The notes under the pieces were generated by a model, which ran no database searches, was not told where the DNA came from, and saw only the letters and a program-made list of their open reading frames with translations. Below are positions 20,119 through 30,976 of a stretch of DNA of 64,000 bases, piece by piece. Position 1 is the first letter of the stretch. Each line of letters begins with the position of its first letter. Both the position numbers and the translations under genes were made by a program. This stretch comes from Didymella arachidicola (Eukaryota; Ascomycota; Dothideomycetes; Pleosporales; Didymellaceae), in the NCBI GenBank assembly GCA_016630955.3, contig CM049987.1:1550001-1614000 (forward strand). The letters run 5' to 3'.

Positions 20119-20750
20119 ATTCGTTGTCGCTTGTCGCTCTGCGGAATTGCAGATGAGAGGAGTGCAAGGCGCGGTTGTGTGCAGTCAGCACGGCGTGCCG
20201 GTCAAGGTAGCGAAAGAGGCTGTGTTAAAGGCTTTCGCAGCCAGTTGTTCATAAGGCTCTTGTTCAGATGTCACGGAGATCGGATCAAAGCTGTCTAGTG
20301 GCGTGTCATTGCCTGAGCCCAAGGCGTTCTTCGCATGCAAAGATAATCAAGCTGCAATGCAGGATCAAGGCAAGGCTGTAAGTCTGATGCACACAGTCAT
20401 TGGTGGTGACCGAAAGAGCCTTAGCGCGTCAAGCTCGCGACTCCCACGACACTCGTGCCGCAAAACTCATCAAATATGGACACTGAGACCCAGGGACATT
20501 GAAGAACACTCAGTGTCTATCAAAGCAACAATCAGATGCTAATTGGTCCTCTGTTGGCTACAATACGAAGTAGATCCGTTGTGGTTTGCGGCTGTTTTCT
20601 GCCACGCGAGAACCAAGGTCGCGTCCAGCCCCACCTGCTCGCCGCATCATGGGTCCCTGCCGTGCCTGCTTAAGTCCGCCACCGTGTACAAATGCCGGTT
20701 CAACACGGCAGCATCAGTCTCTACATCTTCTTCTTGAACTCATTGCAAAA
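20119..20750. other. Intergenic, promoter side of two divergent genes
   Basis: Between the Nudix gene (minus) and the RING gene (plus). An in-frame ATG at about 20649 could extend the RING protein by 34 residues; otherwise nothing recognised. Confidence 0.4.
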
Positions 20751-22354
20751 ATGGGTACGCTGACCGCTGATTGCCCGCGTCTGGACGAGCATTGTAATCA
20801 CAAGCTTGCCACATCCTGTCGACTGACTTCCACACCGAATTGCTGTGCTTGTGCTGATGAGCGGGTTCACAGTCTCACATACAGAGTGTATGTCGATGGG
20901 CTTGGCTTTGTTCAACGAGGAACAAGATTCCAAGGCTATTGTTGGTTCTGTAGAGGCAAGTCTTTTCCAGAGTCACATCTTCTGTCAACTCTTTGGATGA
21001 GCTACCTTCGCTAGTTTTGTCCCGGTAGCCCGCCCAAAGCCATGCGTATAAAGACAGCGTCTAACAGCACTCAGAGTTTTGGGCGAATCGCCTCGCTGCT
21101 ACCGAACCACCACTCGAAATCTCACAAACACGTATACCTGAAGTCCCAGATCAGAAGGAGTTCCTCGATCGCTGGTTCGAGTTCCATCAAGGGTATCGAA
21201 TCGCAACGCGTCCGGACGGCACCGAACAACGCATCGCAGTAATTGGAGAGCCTCTCCATGAAGTTAGTCCTGGTTTCCTGCCAAGAACATTGGACCAGCT
21301 GCGAGCAGGCATTGAGAATGATGCAAGGAGACCGGAGAACAGGCTGAGACGGCGACGCTTGACGTCCGAGAATGAGAGGCCCACAGAGCCGCAGCAGAGT
21401 CTGGAAGACGCTCTTGACAGCCTTCTCGAAGCCGATTCGGATAACGAGACTGCGGAGGACAGAGGCCCGACAGCCCTCGACAGACCGACTTCGAATGATC
21501 CCGAGACGCCACAACAGCAACAGGGGCCTTCAAGTCCTACAGTGCTATTGAGCCAAGCTGCATCACGGCGGCAGCGAGCCCAGGAGCGCTTTGCTCGCGT
21601 ATTCGGAACTGTCGAGGATGTACAGCAGGACGACTATGAATCTCCGCTTTCCAACATGTATAATCGAGCTTGGCACCGCTATCGTCAAGCCGAAGACCTT
21701 CGAGCTACTGATAACACTGAGGCACCACCTCTCGAAGGGCTATCAGCTCAGGAGCGTAGAGATATTGAAGAACAACTGCTATGGGGCGTAATGCGGGAGT
21801 CGCAACTTGGCCAAGAACCAGAAAGTAACGTCTGGAGCTACACCCCTGTTAGGAACGAGCAGGGAACTGATGTGAGATCCGGCGATGTGACCATCACTCC
21901 ACCCTGGGCAAACTTTCCAGCCACGAACGGGCCCCCAGGTGAGCCTGTTGCGATAACATCTTCTTCCACTGGTGGTATGCCAGAGGCTCGCCTTTCTCTC
22001 GAGCAGATCACGAGCGAACTGCAACGTCTACGTCTGGCTTCAGAGGCTGTATCTTCTGCCCGACATGCGTTGCATGCTCATCGTGCGCCTGAACGACCTT
22101 TTCCGACTTTGGACAATCAGCCCGATCGACCTCCGCCGAAGACAGATGCGGAGATGGTGAGGACTTTGACGTGCCAGGTGTGCTACCAACAGTTAGCCGA
22201 CATTGCTGTCCTACCCTGCGGTCATATGGTAATGTGTCAGTGGTGTGCAGATGTGGTCGTACCTGTTAAGCACTCGCATATCCCCATCAGACCGTCAAAA
22301 TGCCCCATGTGTCGGAAGCAGATTAAGCAAAGGTTCAAGATTCATACGGGTTGA
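20751..22354 (+). CDS. RING finger protein with N-terminal Cys-rich segment
   Basis: Two exons, 20751-20955 and 21075-22354, 494 aa. The intron uses a GC donor (G|GCAAGT) and CAG acceptor; joining gives YCWFCREFWANR and a continuous frame, while nearby GT donors break it. The N-terminus has paired cysteines (NCCAC ... GYCWFC). The middle is acidic and disordered. The C-terminal C3HC4 RING (about residues 430-490) reads CQVCYQQL, LPCGHMVMCQWC and CPMCRK, similar to the inhibitor-of-apoptosis/MUL1 RING style. Probably an E3 ubiquitin ligase; partners unknown. Start choice is moderate: an in-frame ATG upstream exists. Confidence 0.82.
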
Positions 22355-23366
22355 TTGAGCGATTCTTGCGAACCCGCAAGCATCTGTCACCATGATGCGA
22401 GAAGTGACTCATAGACCATCTCTTCCGACGTCTACAACTCGTTCAATAGACTTCCTCGTTTTACAAACAACAGAATGAGCTGATCTCAACAACTATCTGC
22501 TCAAGATCATCTGAGACCTGCCGGTAGCCCCACCGGCTCGTTACTCCACTCGCTTAATACCGTCGTACCTGAACGTCAGCTATTGTAGAAATCTTCAGCT
22601 GGCGGGCTATCGCTTTCGATCTTGAGTCAGTATACAAAGCCCTCAAAGCTGCTTTGGTGTTTCGCCGAGTCAGCTTCTACGACGCGGGAAAGATGAGCTG
22701 AGACTTAGCAGCTGACGAGCTATAGACCGCCCTCTGCAGTTCATCAATAAAGTGACACTCCATTCATATTTTTGTACTAACCTGGTATCGACTGGGACAG
22801 TCTATACTTCAGGCACATATACAAAGAAAAAATCGATGAGCACATACCCTGCTGTATCTAAGACATCACCAGCCTCAATCCCTAGAATCGGCGATCGTCC
22901 ATCTAACCGTCGTCTAGTGCACCAATGATTCAGCAAGGTTGGTTCGGCCCATTCTCCAGTTCTTCTCTTCTGTGACCTATCTTCTATTTGTCATGTCAGC
23001 CACTTTCAGTGAGACGTAGTTGCGACATTCGCCACTGCAATCGCAGTGTGACACAAAGCCATACAAGGCAACCTTACGCCGAGAAAAGTCTGGCACTTGC
23101 TGGATCCGGTAGCGCGATACGAAGTTCAGAGACATCACCCCAAACAACAGAGACAGATCCAACTGCCGAATCAGCGGATATTGCTTTCGTCCAAAACACG
23201 GCGAGGTTGATCAGAGATGACGATGAGCGCTGCCTTACATACAAGCCATGTCCCGCGGACGAAGCTTCAACGATCATGAGCTTCAGTACACACTCTCAGA
23301 GCGTACTCCACGACATCAAGCGAGTCACAACGGCAAATCGTGAGAATCTTAAAAAATAAAAAAGAC
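22355..23366. other. Intergenic with possible degraded repeat
   Basis: No gene recognised. At 22590-22730 a GAGACTTAGCAGCTGACGAG motif and a similar CTTCAGCTGGCGGGCTAT occur; a related GAGACTTACAGCTGGCGAGC sits at about 44282. These may be fragments of one degraded repeat family. A 123-codon frame (22988-23359) just before the peroxiredoxin is out of frame with it and matches nothing. Confidence 0.35.
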
Positions 23367-25204
23367 ATGAGCCAGCTTGGACAGGTCCGTATTGGACACA
23401 AAGCACCAGACTTTCACTGCGAAGCAGTCATCGGCGGCGCCATCAAAGGCAAGCATGTGCCACGACGCTGCATAAGTAGCCATTGCTGATGCATAGTCAG
23501 AAGTCTCATTGAGTACATTCATTCGTCCGTCGACATCGCCAAGCACGCCCAATCCCGACGCGCCTTGGTTGCTCCTGTTGTTCATACCGGCTGCGTTCTC
23601 ATTTGTCTGCCCTACCGAAGTAATTGCCTTCCAGAATTGTTACGATGAGTTTCGTGACCGACGCTGCAGCGTTGCCTTTGTCTCGGTCGATACGAAGCAT
23701 TCACTCTGGCATTGGCAGAATGTGCCACGCCAGTACGGCGGTCTAGGCAACATCGACATACCTTTGCTAAGCGACGCCACCCACAAGATTGGCAGAGACT
23801 ATGGAGTGCTGGTGGAGGAAGAGGGCGTCTGTCTGCGGGGCATGTTCATTATCGATGGAGAAGGCCTTGTGCAACAGGTTCGTCCATCCTCCGGCATGAG
23901 TCCTCGACTTCTTCTATCACTCGTTAACACACCTTTTAGATAACGTTGAACAACCTGACAGTCGGCCGTAGCGTCCTAGAAGCTTTGCGTCTGCTGGAGG
24001 CTTTCCAAGCTGTTGCTAAACATGGTGTTCTCTGCCCTATCGACTGGAAGCCGAATTCGCACGCTTCGGACACAATGAACACCATATCAAACACGCTCGT
24101 CGAGTCTTACGAGCTTAGATTGGCTAACCTGCAGAAAGGTGTGTCTATTTAACCTTTCTTTACTCACGAAACAAGGCTGACAAAGTTACAGAGTTTGGGG
24201 ATGTGCGGATCACTGATCTAGACGAAAAACACAAAGCTTCTGCCGGTACGGACGACATACCCCATGCAGAATTTGTGCAGACCCCCAGACTGAAGGTCAA
24301 TATAACTCCCCCTGAGCCTTCGAACGATGTAATCCAGGCGTCGCCTGATGCTCGAGACCCGCCGTCAAGCCCTGGCCATACCGATTGCGTTCCGCGAGTA
24401 GACGCGGAGGCTCCTCGAGAGCAACCCGTCCGCTCGAACTCAGATTTTGGGAAGCTCTCGCAGCCTCCAAGTCCGATCACCGCAATCGCTACACCAGTGT
24501 CCACCCCGAGCACTCAAGATCCACCATTTATGAAGCTCCATCGCCCAGAGCGTACCACCGCCCGTCATAGTCGAGGTACGACCCTTCGCCAAGACACCCA
24601 CAACATCTTCTCGTGCAGTGGCCGTCCGCTTTTTCGTGAATCTTCACCTTCCGAACCAGGGTCATCTGGTTCGGAAGAATAGACTGACAAGGCACCAGGC
24701 CACCACTCTGCGCACCACACTCCAAAAGCGCACTCGGTTCCACCAAAGCGACCAACAAACCTGGTTCCACGACCTCTGACCTACGAGTCTGAAGGAGGAT
24801 CGCATATCACATTTGAATTCGCGGATCCAATGGCAAGCCCCAGCATTGAGTACAAAGCTATGCGCCCACCGGCCGCCCGCCACACCACTACCAGCCCGAC
24901 ACCGCGCGTGTCCACTAAGCAGTGGAGGAGCGCGCCGGCATTTGGCCGCGCGACAAGCTGGAGTGGCGTCATGAAAGGCCGGGATAGTAGCGCTGATACC
25001 CCTGCGCACAGTCCTCTGATTGCCAACGGTGGTATGGTGACAGGTCAGACTAGGCTACAAGCTGCATTCCAAGCGATCAAAAAGATGAGTGCTGGCCTAA
25101 CCAGTCCGAGTTTCGACGGCAGTGCGAGCAAGCAGATTGTTGGTGAGCGGAGCCCAGGATATTTCGATGTCACGACTGAGTTGGGGGATGAGGAAGAATC
25201 ATAA
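23367..25204 (+). CDS. 2-Cys peroxiredoxin with long C-terminal extension
   Basis: Thiol peroxidase (AhpC/TSA) fused to a long disordered tail. Five exons: 23367-23448, 23501-23877, 23940-24138, 24192-24575, 24699-25204; 515 aa. The first intron has a GC donor (AAAG|GCAAGC). The peroxidatic Cys64 lies in FSFVCPTEVIAF and the resolving Cys185 in VLCPIDWKP, a 121-residue spacing typical of 2-Cys Prx. Residues about 1-215 form the Prx fold; the remaining about 300 are Pro/Ser-rich and low complexity. Exon 4/5 is the least certain join (123-bp intron, branch CTGAC, skipping an in-frame TAG at 24680); without it the protein stops after about 381 residues. Likely cytosolic or nuclear peroxide sensing; role inferred. 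Confidence 0.85.
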
Positions 25205-25475
25205 GTGTAGGAGCTTGGGGCCATTGTTGGGAGGTAGATAGCGGGGTGTGAAAATGCGTTCCCTAGATTTTGGGTTGAGAGTGGATTATCTGACTGTACT
25301 GTATAGACGCAAAGGCAGGGCACTTCAACTCCAGCCATGTTCGCGCTTTCTGCCCCTTACTCAGGAAGAATTGCCTTGCTTATGCCTCTCTTGATTTGGG
25401 CGCTTGTCTGTCTTTGCCCTCCTAGCGCAGTGCATTGTTGGCTCTACCGAACCGTTCACTTCTGTAAACGTGCCA

Positions 25476-25954
25476 CTACAACCCTCCATAGATCGCGAAC
25501 GATGACAGGATAAGCACCATAGCATTGATGCACCCCCAGACAAACGGTATCCATGTACTCATCTCGAAATACCCACTCTGATACACACCTCCCAGCAGTC
25601 CACCCACAATCGCCCCTGCAATCAAGCCTTCAAGCGCGCCGACTGCTGCGAATAGTGGCGGCACGACCCATATGATCTTCCAGTTGCGCCATTGTATCAT
25701 GCATGCCCAGAGCGCGACGATCCAGTGTATGCCCCCAACGAGCAGGAGCGTCCAGTAGATGGTGAAGCGCAGGATGTCGCTAGGATTGTAGAGATAGAAG
25801 GATTGCGCTGCGCCTGGAGGGAGGGGCCAGTAGAGCGACGGGAAGACGGGGGTTGTGTAGCCCAGCGGGGCGGCGCTGTCGAGGCGCTGGATGAAGCTGT
25901 GAACGTGTCGGTTAGTAATCAGTGGTGGTAGGGCGGAGGGAATATGCACCTCAT
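25476..25954 (-). CDS. TMEM170-like integral membrane protein
   Basis: Small four-helix membrane protein. Preferred model: exon 1 25954-25950 (ATGAG only) and exon 2 25896-25476, with a 53-bp intron (GTGCAT...CACAG, branch TACTAAC), giving 141 aa starting MSFIQRLDSAAPLG. Hydrophobic segments include FTIYWTLLLVGGIHWIVALW, WVVPPLFAAVGALEGLIAG and VWGCINAMVLILSSFAIYGG; the GxxEgliAGaivGGLLGgvY...FxMSTWIPFvWG pattern is typical of TMEM170. Animal TMEM170A shapes ER sheets and nuclear pores; that role is only family knowledge. Without the intron, an unspliced 180-aa frame starts near 26018. Confidence 0.78.
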
Positions 25955-26187
25955 CGATGTGGCATGGCGAGTTTGTGATCGAGAGCGTCGTCGCAGCGTA
26001 CACGATGGCGATTGACACGCGGCTTCTACGTTGAAGCGTAACGTAGGCGTCGTGAATGTTAACGGTGCGGCTCCGGGGCGGGAGAGACCCACCCTTGGCC
26101 TACCTCGGCTCGCAGCCCTGGAGCTGTTATCAACCACGACACCTACGCGCATCCACATATCCCCCTCTATGAAAGAAGGCAGGCACG

Positions 26188-28360
26188 ATGCCGGCTGACC
26201 GCCTCCTCTCAACGCTGCTACGCGCACTGCAAGTCTACACCGACCAAGAAGACACGCCACGGTACGCTCCACCAGCCCCATCCATGACCATCACAGTCCC
26301 CAACTAACAGCCCCAGCATCCTCGGGACCGCTTCCTCGCTCCTCACCACCCTCGGAAACCCACACAACCTATCTCTCCTGACATCGCATCTCCTCACGGC
26401 TCCCGCCCTCTGGGACCGTCCAGATGGTGTCCGCACGAGCCTACGCCTACTCTCCGTCTTTCACACAGCCGTCACGACCGTGCTGACGCACCACAACGAT
26501 GTCCGCTTCGGCAAGGCGGCGAAACTGCTCCCCGGACAAACGCCCGTTGGCGGCGGTCTGAGTCTAGACGACTGGATCAAGGCGGTTGTCGCGGGTGCGG
26601 ACGACAGGAGCAGGCGCTGGAAACATCTGATTGTACTTGGGGGGTTGTTGATTGGAATTGGGAACCTGGAAGAGCAGGGTACGGATCTGTATTGGGCAGG
26701 GGGCGCGAGGAGAAAGATTGAAGGCGCGTTGGTGGGTGCGTGTAACCTTGCGCTTGTCGAGGTCAGGGAGAGAAGTGAGGCGGATGGGTTGGGTGGGCAG
26801 ACAATTACGCTGGTGCTGAATCACGCGTTTGGGTGTCTCGACGATGTGGAGAGAACACAGCTGAACTACGATTTGCTGCTGCCCGTGTTAATTGGCACGG
26901 CGTTCTACTCCAGTGAAGGTTTCCAGAGCGCGTACTTCCTCGGTGGGCTGGATCTGGATGTCAGAGTTGCGCAAAATGGAAAGTTGGATTGGAGTGCGTC
27001 GTCCAGCTCGTACAGGCAGGTTGAGGTCATTCTTGCCAGACCGCTGGTCACGTCCATGGGCCCGTTGTCACGCCTCATTGCCCATGCGGTCGAGAATGCG
27101 AAGAGTCCATGGATCGTCCGGACCATGATGGACGACCTAGCCAGTTTCTCACGTGCCCTGACGACACAATGGCGGCAGATTAAGCTGTCCGATATCGATT
27201 CCAGCGACGAAGCTGCACATCTGGAAGAAGAGGCCCTCCACAAGACAACGCCGCAGCTATGGAAGCTCCTGAAGGCGGCTCTCTTTGCGACGACGATCAT
27301 TCTGCGAGGCGTCTTTACGCGAGCATTGCGCGACCCAGTCCTCGCTTCTGATGTCAATGCTCCCGCTATAGCGTCTCAAGCACTCCACACACTACGACAT
27401 CTATACTTCATTACCTCTCGCCTCGGACCCACATCTTTTTCACAACATACATTCGTCTACCTTACCGCCATCGACATTCTCTCCACACATCCCGCTGCTT
27501 CGACCAAGTTCCTCTCCCTCATCGCACCTCCACATCTCGGCACAATACCCTCCCACCCATTGGATCGAACTCTAGATCTGTACTTCCTCAACACAAGCGA
27601 GCACTTTTCGCTCACACTCTCCGCAACAGTCAACGAAGATCTCCTTGTTGCCGCCGCAGTGCCCTACATCGCCTCATCTTCCAGCTCCGCCGGGCTGACA
27701 GCGAACTTTGAAGCCGCACACAGCGTAATGCTGTCTGTTCTGTCTGCGCCCCAAAGCGCCGAGATTACCGCCAAACACCTCCCCTTCTACATTGACGCGC
27801 TGTTCTCCGCCTTCCCGGCAAACCTGAGCGCAAGGCAGTTCCGCCTCGCATTCAAGACGCTCATGCGCGTTACTGCGCCACCCTCGCCGCTGAGCGCTAC
27901 ACACCCTGATCTTCCGCCTACGTTGTTGGAGCTGGTGCATTATAGAGCTCTGCATGCGCCGACTACTCCCCTGCCTCCGGATGCAATGGCGCTGGCTCTG
28001 CAGGGGAGTGCTGCACCACCCCCGCCGCTTTCTGAGCAAGCGGTCCTTGCGCTTACCCTCGTGGATGCGCTGCCGTTTCTTACCATCGGATTGTTGGATG
28101 AGTGGCTACCGCTATGTACGCAGCTGTTGAATGGGGTACATGATAAAGAGATGAGAGAGGTCATCAAGGCGAGGTTTTGGGAGGTGCTGGTTAGTGGCGA
28201 GATGGATGCTGAGCGCAGTGGTGTTGCTGTTGGGTGGTGGACCACTAAGGGAGGGAGGGAAATGGTGCTGTATGGTCGAGAGGGGTTTGGGAGGGAAGAG
28301 GCGGAGGAAGTCATGATGAGTGGGGCGTTGCCCGTTGAAGGAGTTAGGAGTAAGCTGTAG
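26188..28360 (+). CDS. PEX8: Peroxisome biogenesis protein PEX8-like (intraperoxisomal, PTS1)
   Basis: Peroxin on the matrix side of the peroxisomal membrane that links docking and RING subcomplexes of the import machinery. Exons 26188-26261 and 26317-28360 (55-bp intron with branch CTAAC), 705 aa. The join gives DTPR-ILGTASSLLTT. The protein ends in Ser-Lys-Leu, a canonical PTS1, which PEX8 proteins carry. It is rich in helical repeats, with no transmembrane segment predicted by eye except moderately hydrophobic stretches. The assignment rests on overall PEX8-like sequence plus the C-terminal SKL; length fits filamentous-fungal PEX8. The 5' end lies about 230 bp from the divergent TMEM170-like gene. 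Confidence 0.8.
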
Positions 28361-28863
28361 ATGGCTTGCAGAGGAGACGATGAATATGATACCCATGGTT
28401 CTAGTCCACTTGTGCACTGCATATAAACGTTGACGCTCTTTCTTTCATCTGATAGTGCATCTTTAGCCTCTGTTGGCCCGCTTGTCAGCAGGTTTGAGGT
28501 TTGACAGCCCCCATATTCCACCAGGAACACGCAACTTTGGAGATAACCCACCATTCAACCTTAAAAGCTTCATACCTGCAGGTGCGATGTTACGGACTCA
28601 CTTTTGGGTCGTGCAAAATCGCAAGAGACGAACTTACACGTCGATGGGTTGGTGTACAGCCCTGCTGACTTGCGCCTGATTGGCTTCAATCGAGTACACC
28701 AATGGCCTGAAAGCACACACTGCGCAGCCTTGGGCATTTCAAAGACGGACCCGTAAAACGTGAGAGTGGCGCAGTCATTGCTGACAAGCAGACTATGGTG
28801 ATAAAGTACCCACAATGCAAGCCGATCTCTTTCCATTACTTCAAATGCCAGAGCGCCGTCAGT
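28361..28863. other. Intergenic between PEX8 and HET relic
   Basis: 3' flank of PEX8 and upstream of the HET relic. No conserved frame seen. Confidence 0.4.
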
Positions 28864-30167
28864 ATGCCATCTCGTTCTCTGAATGCTGCTGTTTCTGTTT
28901 CCCGCGGCCTTTTCAAACGCAATCATACCCTTCAGAATGGCAACATCGGACACCCAACGAAAGGCACCTCACCAACATGCTGTCCGATATGTCAGGACCT
29001 GAGCCCCGATCTTGAAGCCTTGAATCACAACTATGATGCGCCCAAGATTCAATCGGAAGTGATTAAGTCGGCCAAAAGGGGCTGTGCAGGTTGCTCTTTT
29101 CTTGTCGCTGTACTTGCGCCGTATGCAGCAAAGTGTAGAGATAAACATAGGTCTAACGAATGCACCTGGATATACTGGAAGGAGTACGACACCTTAACAC
29201 TTCTTCTTGGCTGTCATCGGAACCATGCATCTGGACAAAGACGCGCGAAGGTTAAACTGTATACTCTGACCGGTATGTTGCACCATGAAGATCCTTAATC
29301 ACTGCTGATAACAATAGAAAGCACTATATACCAACAGGAGTTTGACCAACGGAGAGGATATCTTTCCCGCTCTGCAAGGCGTGGCAAAGTCCATGCAACG
29401 TGGTTCTGAGTACTGTGCTGGACTCTGGAAGGACGAGAGTCTGTTCATTGACCTTTTATGGCACGGTCGCTACGAGGCAGGCATCGACTTTCCAGAGGTG
29501 GTCTCGTGTGCGGCAAGTGACCCTGAGGGACGAGACTATGGGGACGGCCTCGAAAGATGGCGAGCTCCGACTTGGTCCTGGGCCTCAGTCACGAGACCTA
29601 TAGCTTTCACTACTTCGGTGCATGAAACAATTGAGATTCTTGCCTCTGTTGCGGACATCCAGACTGACCACTTTGGAGACCCGTTTGGTCAGTTGCGGTC
29701 AGGTGTTCTTAAGCTGAGGGGACGCTGTACTCAGTAACAACCGTGTGACTCGTGACGTGTACCACCGGTATTCTCCTATTCGACGTTCCCACTCCGGTAA
29801 CGAAGTCGAGACTGTCGAGGACAAATTTCCCTATCTCCAGTTCAAACAGAATGGTGCAGCATCCACTTCATCCCTTTCAAGTACTTCGGACGAGACAGAT
29901 CTCCGAGAATTTGGGTTTGAGCCAGACTATAATCTGGATCTGTTCTTCGATCGCACTGTGCGCTTGATGGAGATGCTACGTTGGCAAAGAAGGAGGAACT
30001 GGGCTAAGAATGCGGAGCCTGATAATCACTACACCTATCTCGTTTTCATCTGCGTAGACGAGAAACGAGAAATTTACGAACGCATTGGATTCCTCGATAC
30101 CACAGACAGGGCAGAGCCCAAGCACTTCGTAAACAACGGAGAAGAGATACTCGTGACAATCGTGTAG
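28864..30167 (+). pseudogene. HET-domain (heterokaryon incompatibility) protein relic
   Basis: Three plus-strand fragments resemble parts of a HET-family protein. Fragment 1 (28864-29272) has the N-terminal CPICQDLSPDLEAL and SAKRGCAGCSFLVAVL region. A 45-bp intron (29273-29317) follows. Fragment 2 (29342-29737), in another frame, has the C-terminal core EDIFPALQGVAKSMQR, AGLWKDESLFIDLLWH and APTWSWASV. Fragment 3 (29745-30167), shifted again, has the terminal RIGFLDT-type strand. The central HET domain itself (expected between fragments 1 and 2) is missing, so an internal deletion plus frameshifts seem to have occurred. Fungal HET genes often decay; function of the intact gene would be self/non-self cell death. 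Confidence 0.72.
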
Positions 30168-30227
30168 ATTGGTCGCGGCCCAAGACAGTTCTCAAATGCA
30201 TCTTGTCGCGGAGGAGAACCTCCAACT

Positions 30228-30621
30228 AGGTACATGGAACGCCGTCAATGTCAACTCCTACATCTCTTTGTACGGCTGGACACGCAACCCACTAATCGAG
30301 TACTACATTGTCGAATCCTACGGCTCCTATAACCCCTCCTCCGGAACCACGAAGAAGGGCACAGTCACATCTGACGGCGGAACGTACGACATCTACCAGA
30401 CGACGCGGTACAATCAACCGAGCATAGACGGTACGCAGACGTTCCAGCAGTTCTGGAGCGTGAGGCAGTCGAAGCGTGTCGGCGGCACGATTACCACGGG
30501 GAACCACTTTGATGCGTGGGCTAAGGTGGGGCAGCAGCTCGGCACGCATAACTACCAGATCCTTGCTACTGAAGGTTATCAGAGTAGTGGGAGTGCATCG
30601 ATTACGGTCAATGGTCCGTAG
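30228..30621 (+). pseudogene. 5'-truncated GH11 endo-1,4-beta-xylanase
   Basis: About 130 residues of a glycoside hydrolase family 11 xylanase. Recognisable from about 30228 (GTWNAVNVNSYISLYGW) to the natural C-terminus at 30621. It keeps both catalytic glutamates: the nucleophile in PLIEYYIVES and the acid/base in ILATEGYQSSG, plus the PSIDGTQTFQQFWSVRQ thumb region. Missing are the signal peptide and the N-terminal beta-strands (about the first 90-100 residues of the usual about 225). An open frame continues upstream to 30169 but that part is not xylanase-like. The fragment starts about 60 bp after the HET relic ends, marking a rearrangement breakpoint. It cannot encode a secreted, folded enzyme as it stands. 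Confidence 0.85.
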
Positions 30622-30976
30622 ATTCGGGAGAGGCAGTCTCGCTTTCGGCCTGCAGTGTCGAAGATCGAGATAGGATTAGCCTGGGAGGAACAGGAGCGGA
30701 CGGAGTGAGTGCAGCGTGGACGCAGTCTGAGCTTGGTAGGTCGGGGCGATGTGAATATCAAACCAATGAATGATGGATTATGTACTGTCCTCGTTCAGCT
30801 GCGGTATACAATCTAGCTCCTCTATTCTGCTTATGCTTTGTGAGAAACGCCTTCGATGCCAATGAGTAGTGGATATCACATGGACGCGAGTATGAAGAGA
30901 GAGAAAACGCCAATGAGGGTAACAAGTCTGCCCAAAATTGAAAATGAGATGAAGAAATACTGTCAAAAATTGGCAT
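30622..30976. other. Intergenic between xylanase relic and CLC gene
   Basis: Tail-to-tail region containing the 3' flanks of the xylanase fragment and the chloride channel gene; nothing else recognised. Confidence 0.4.
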
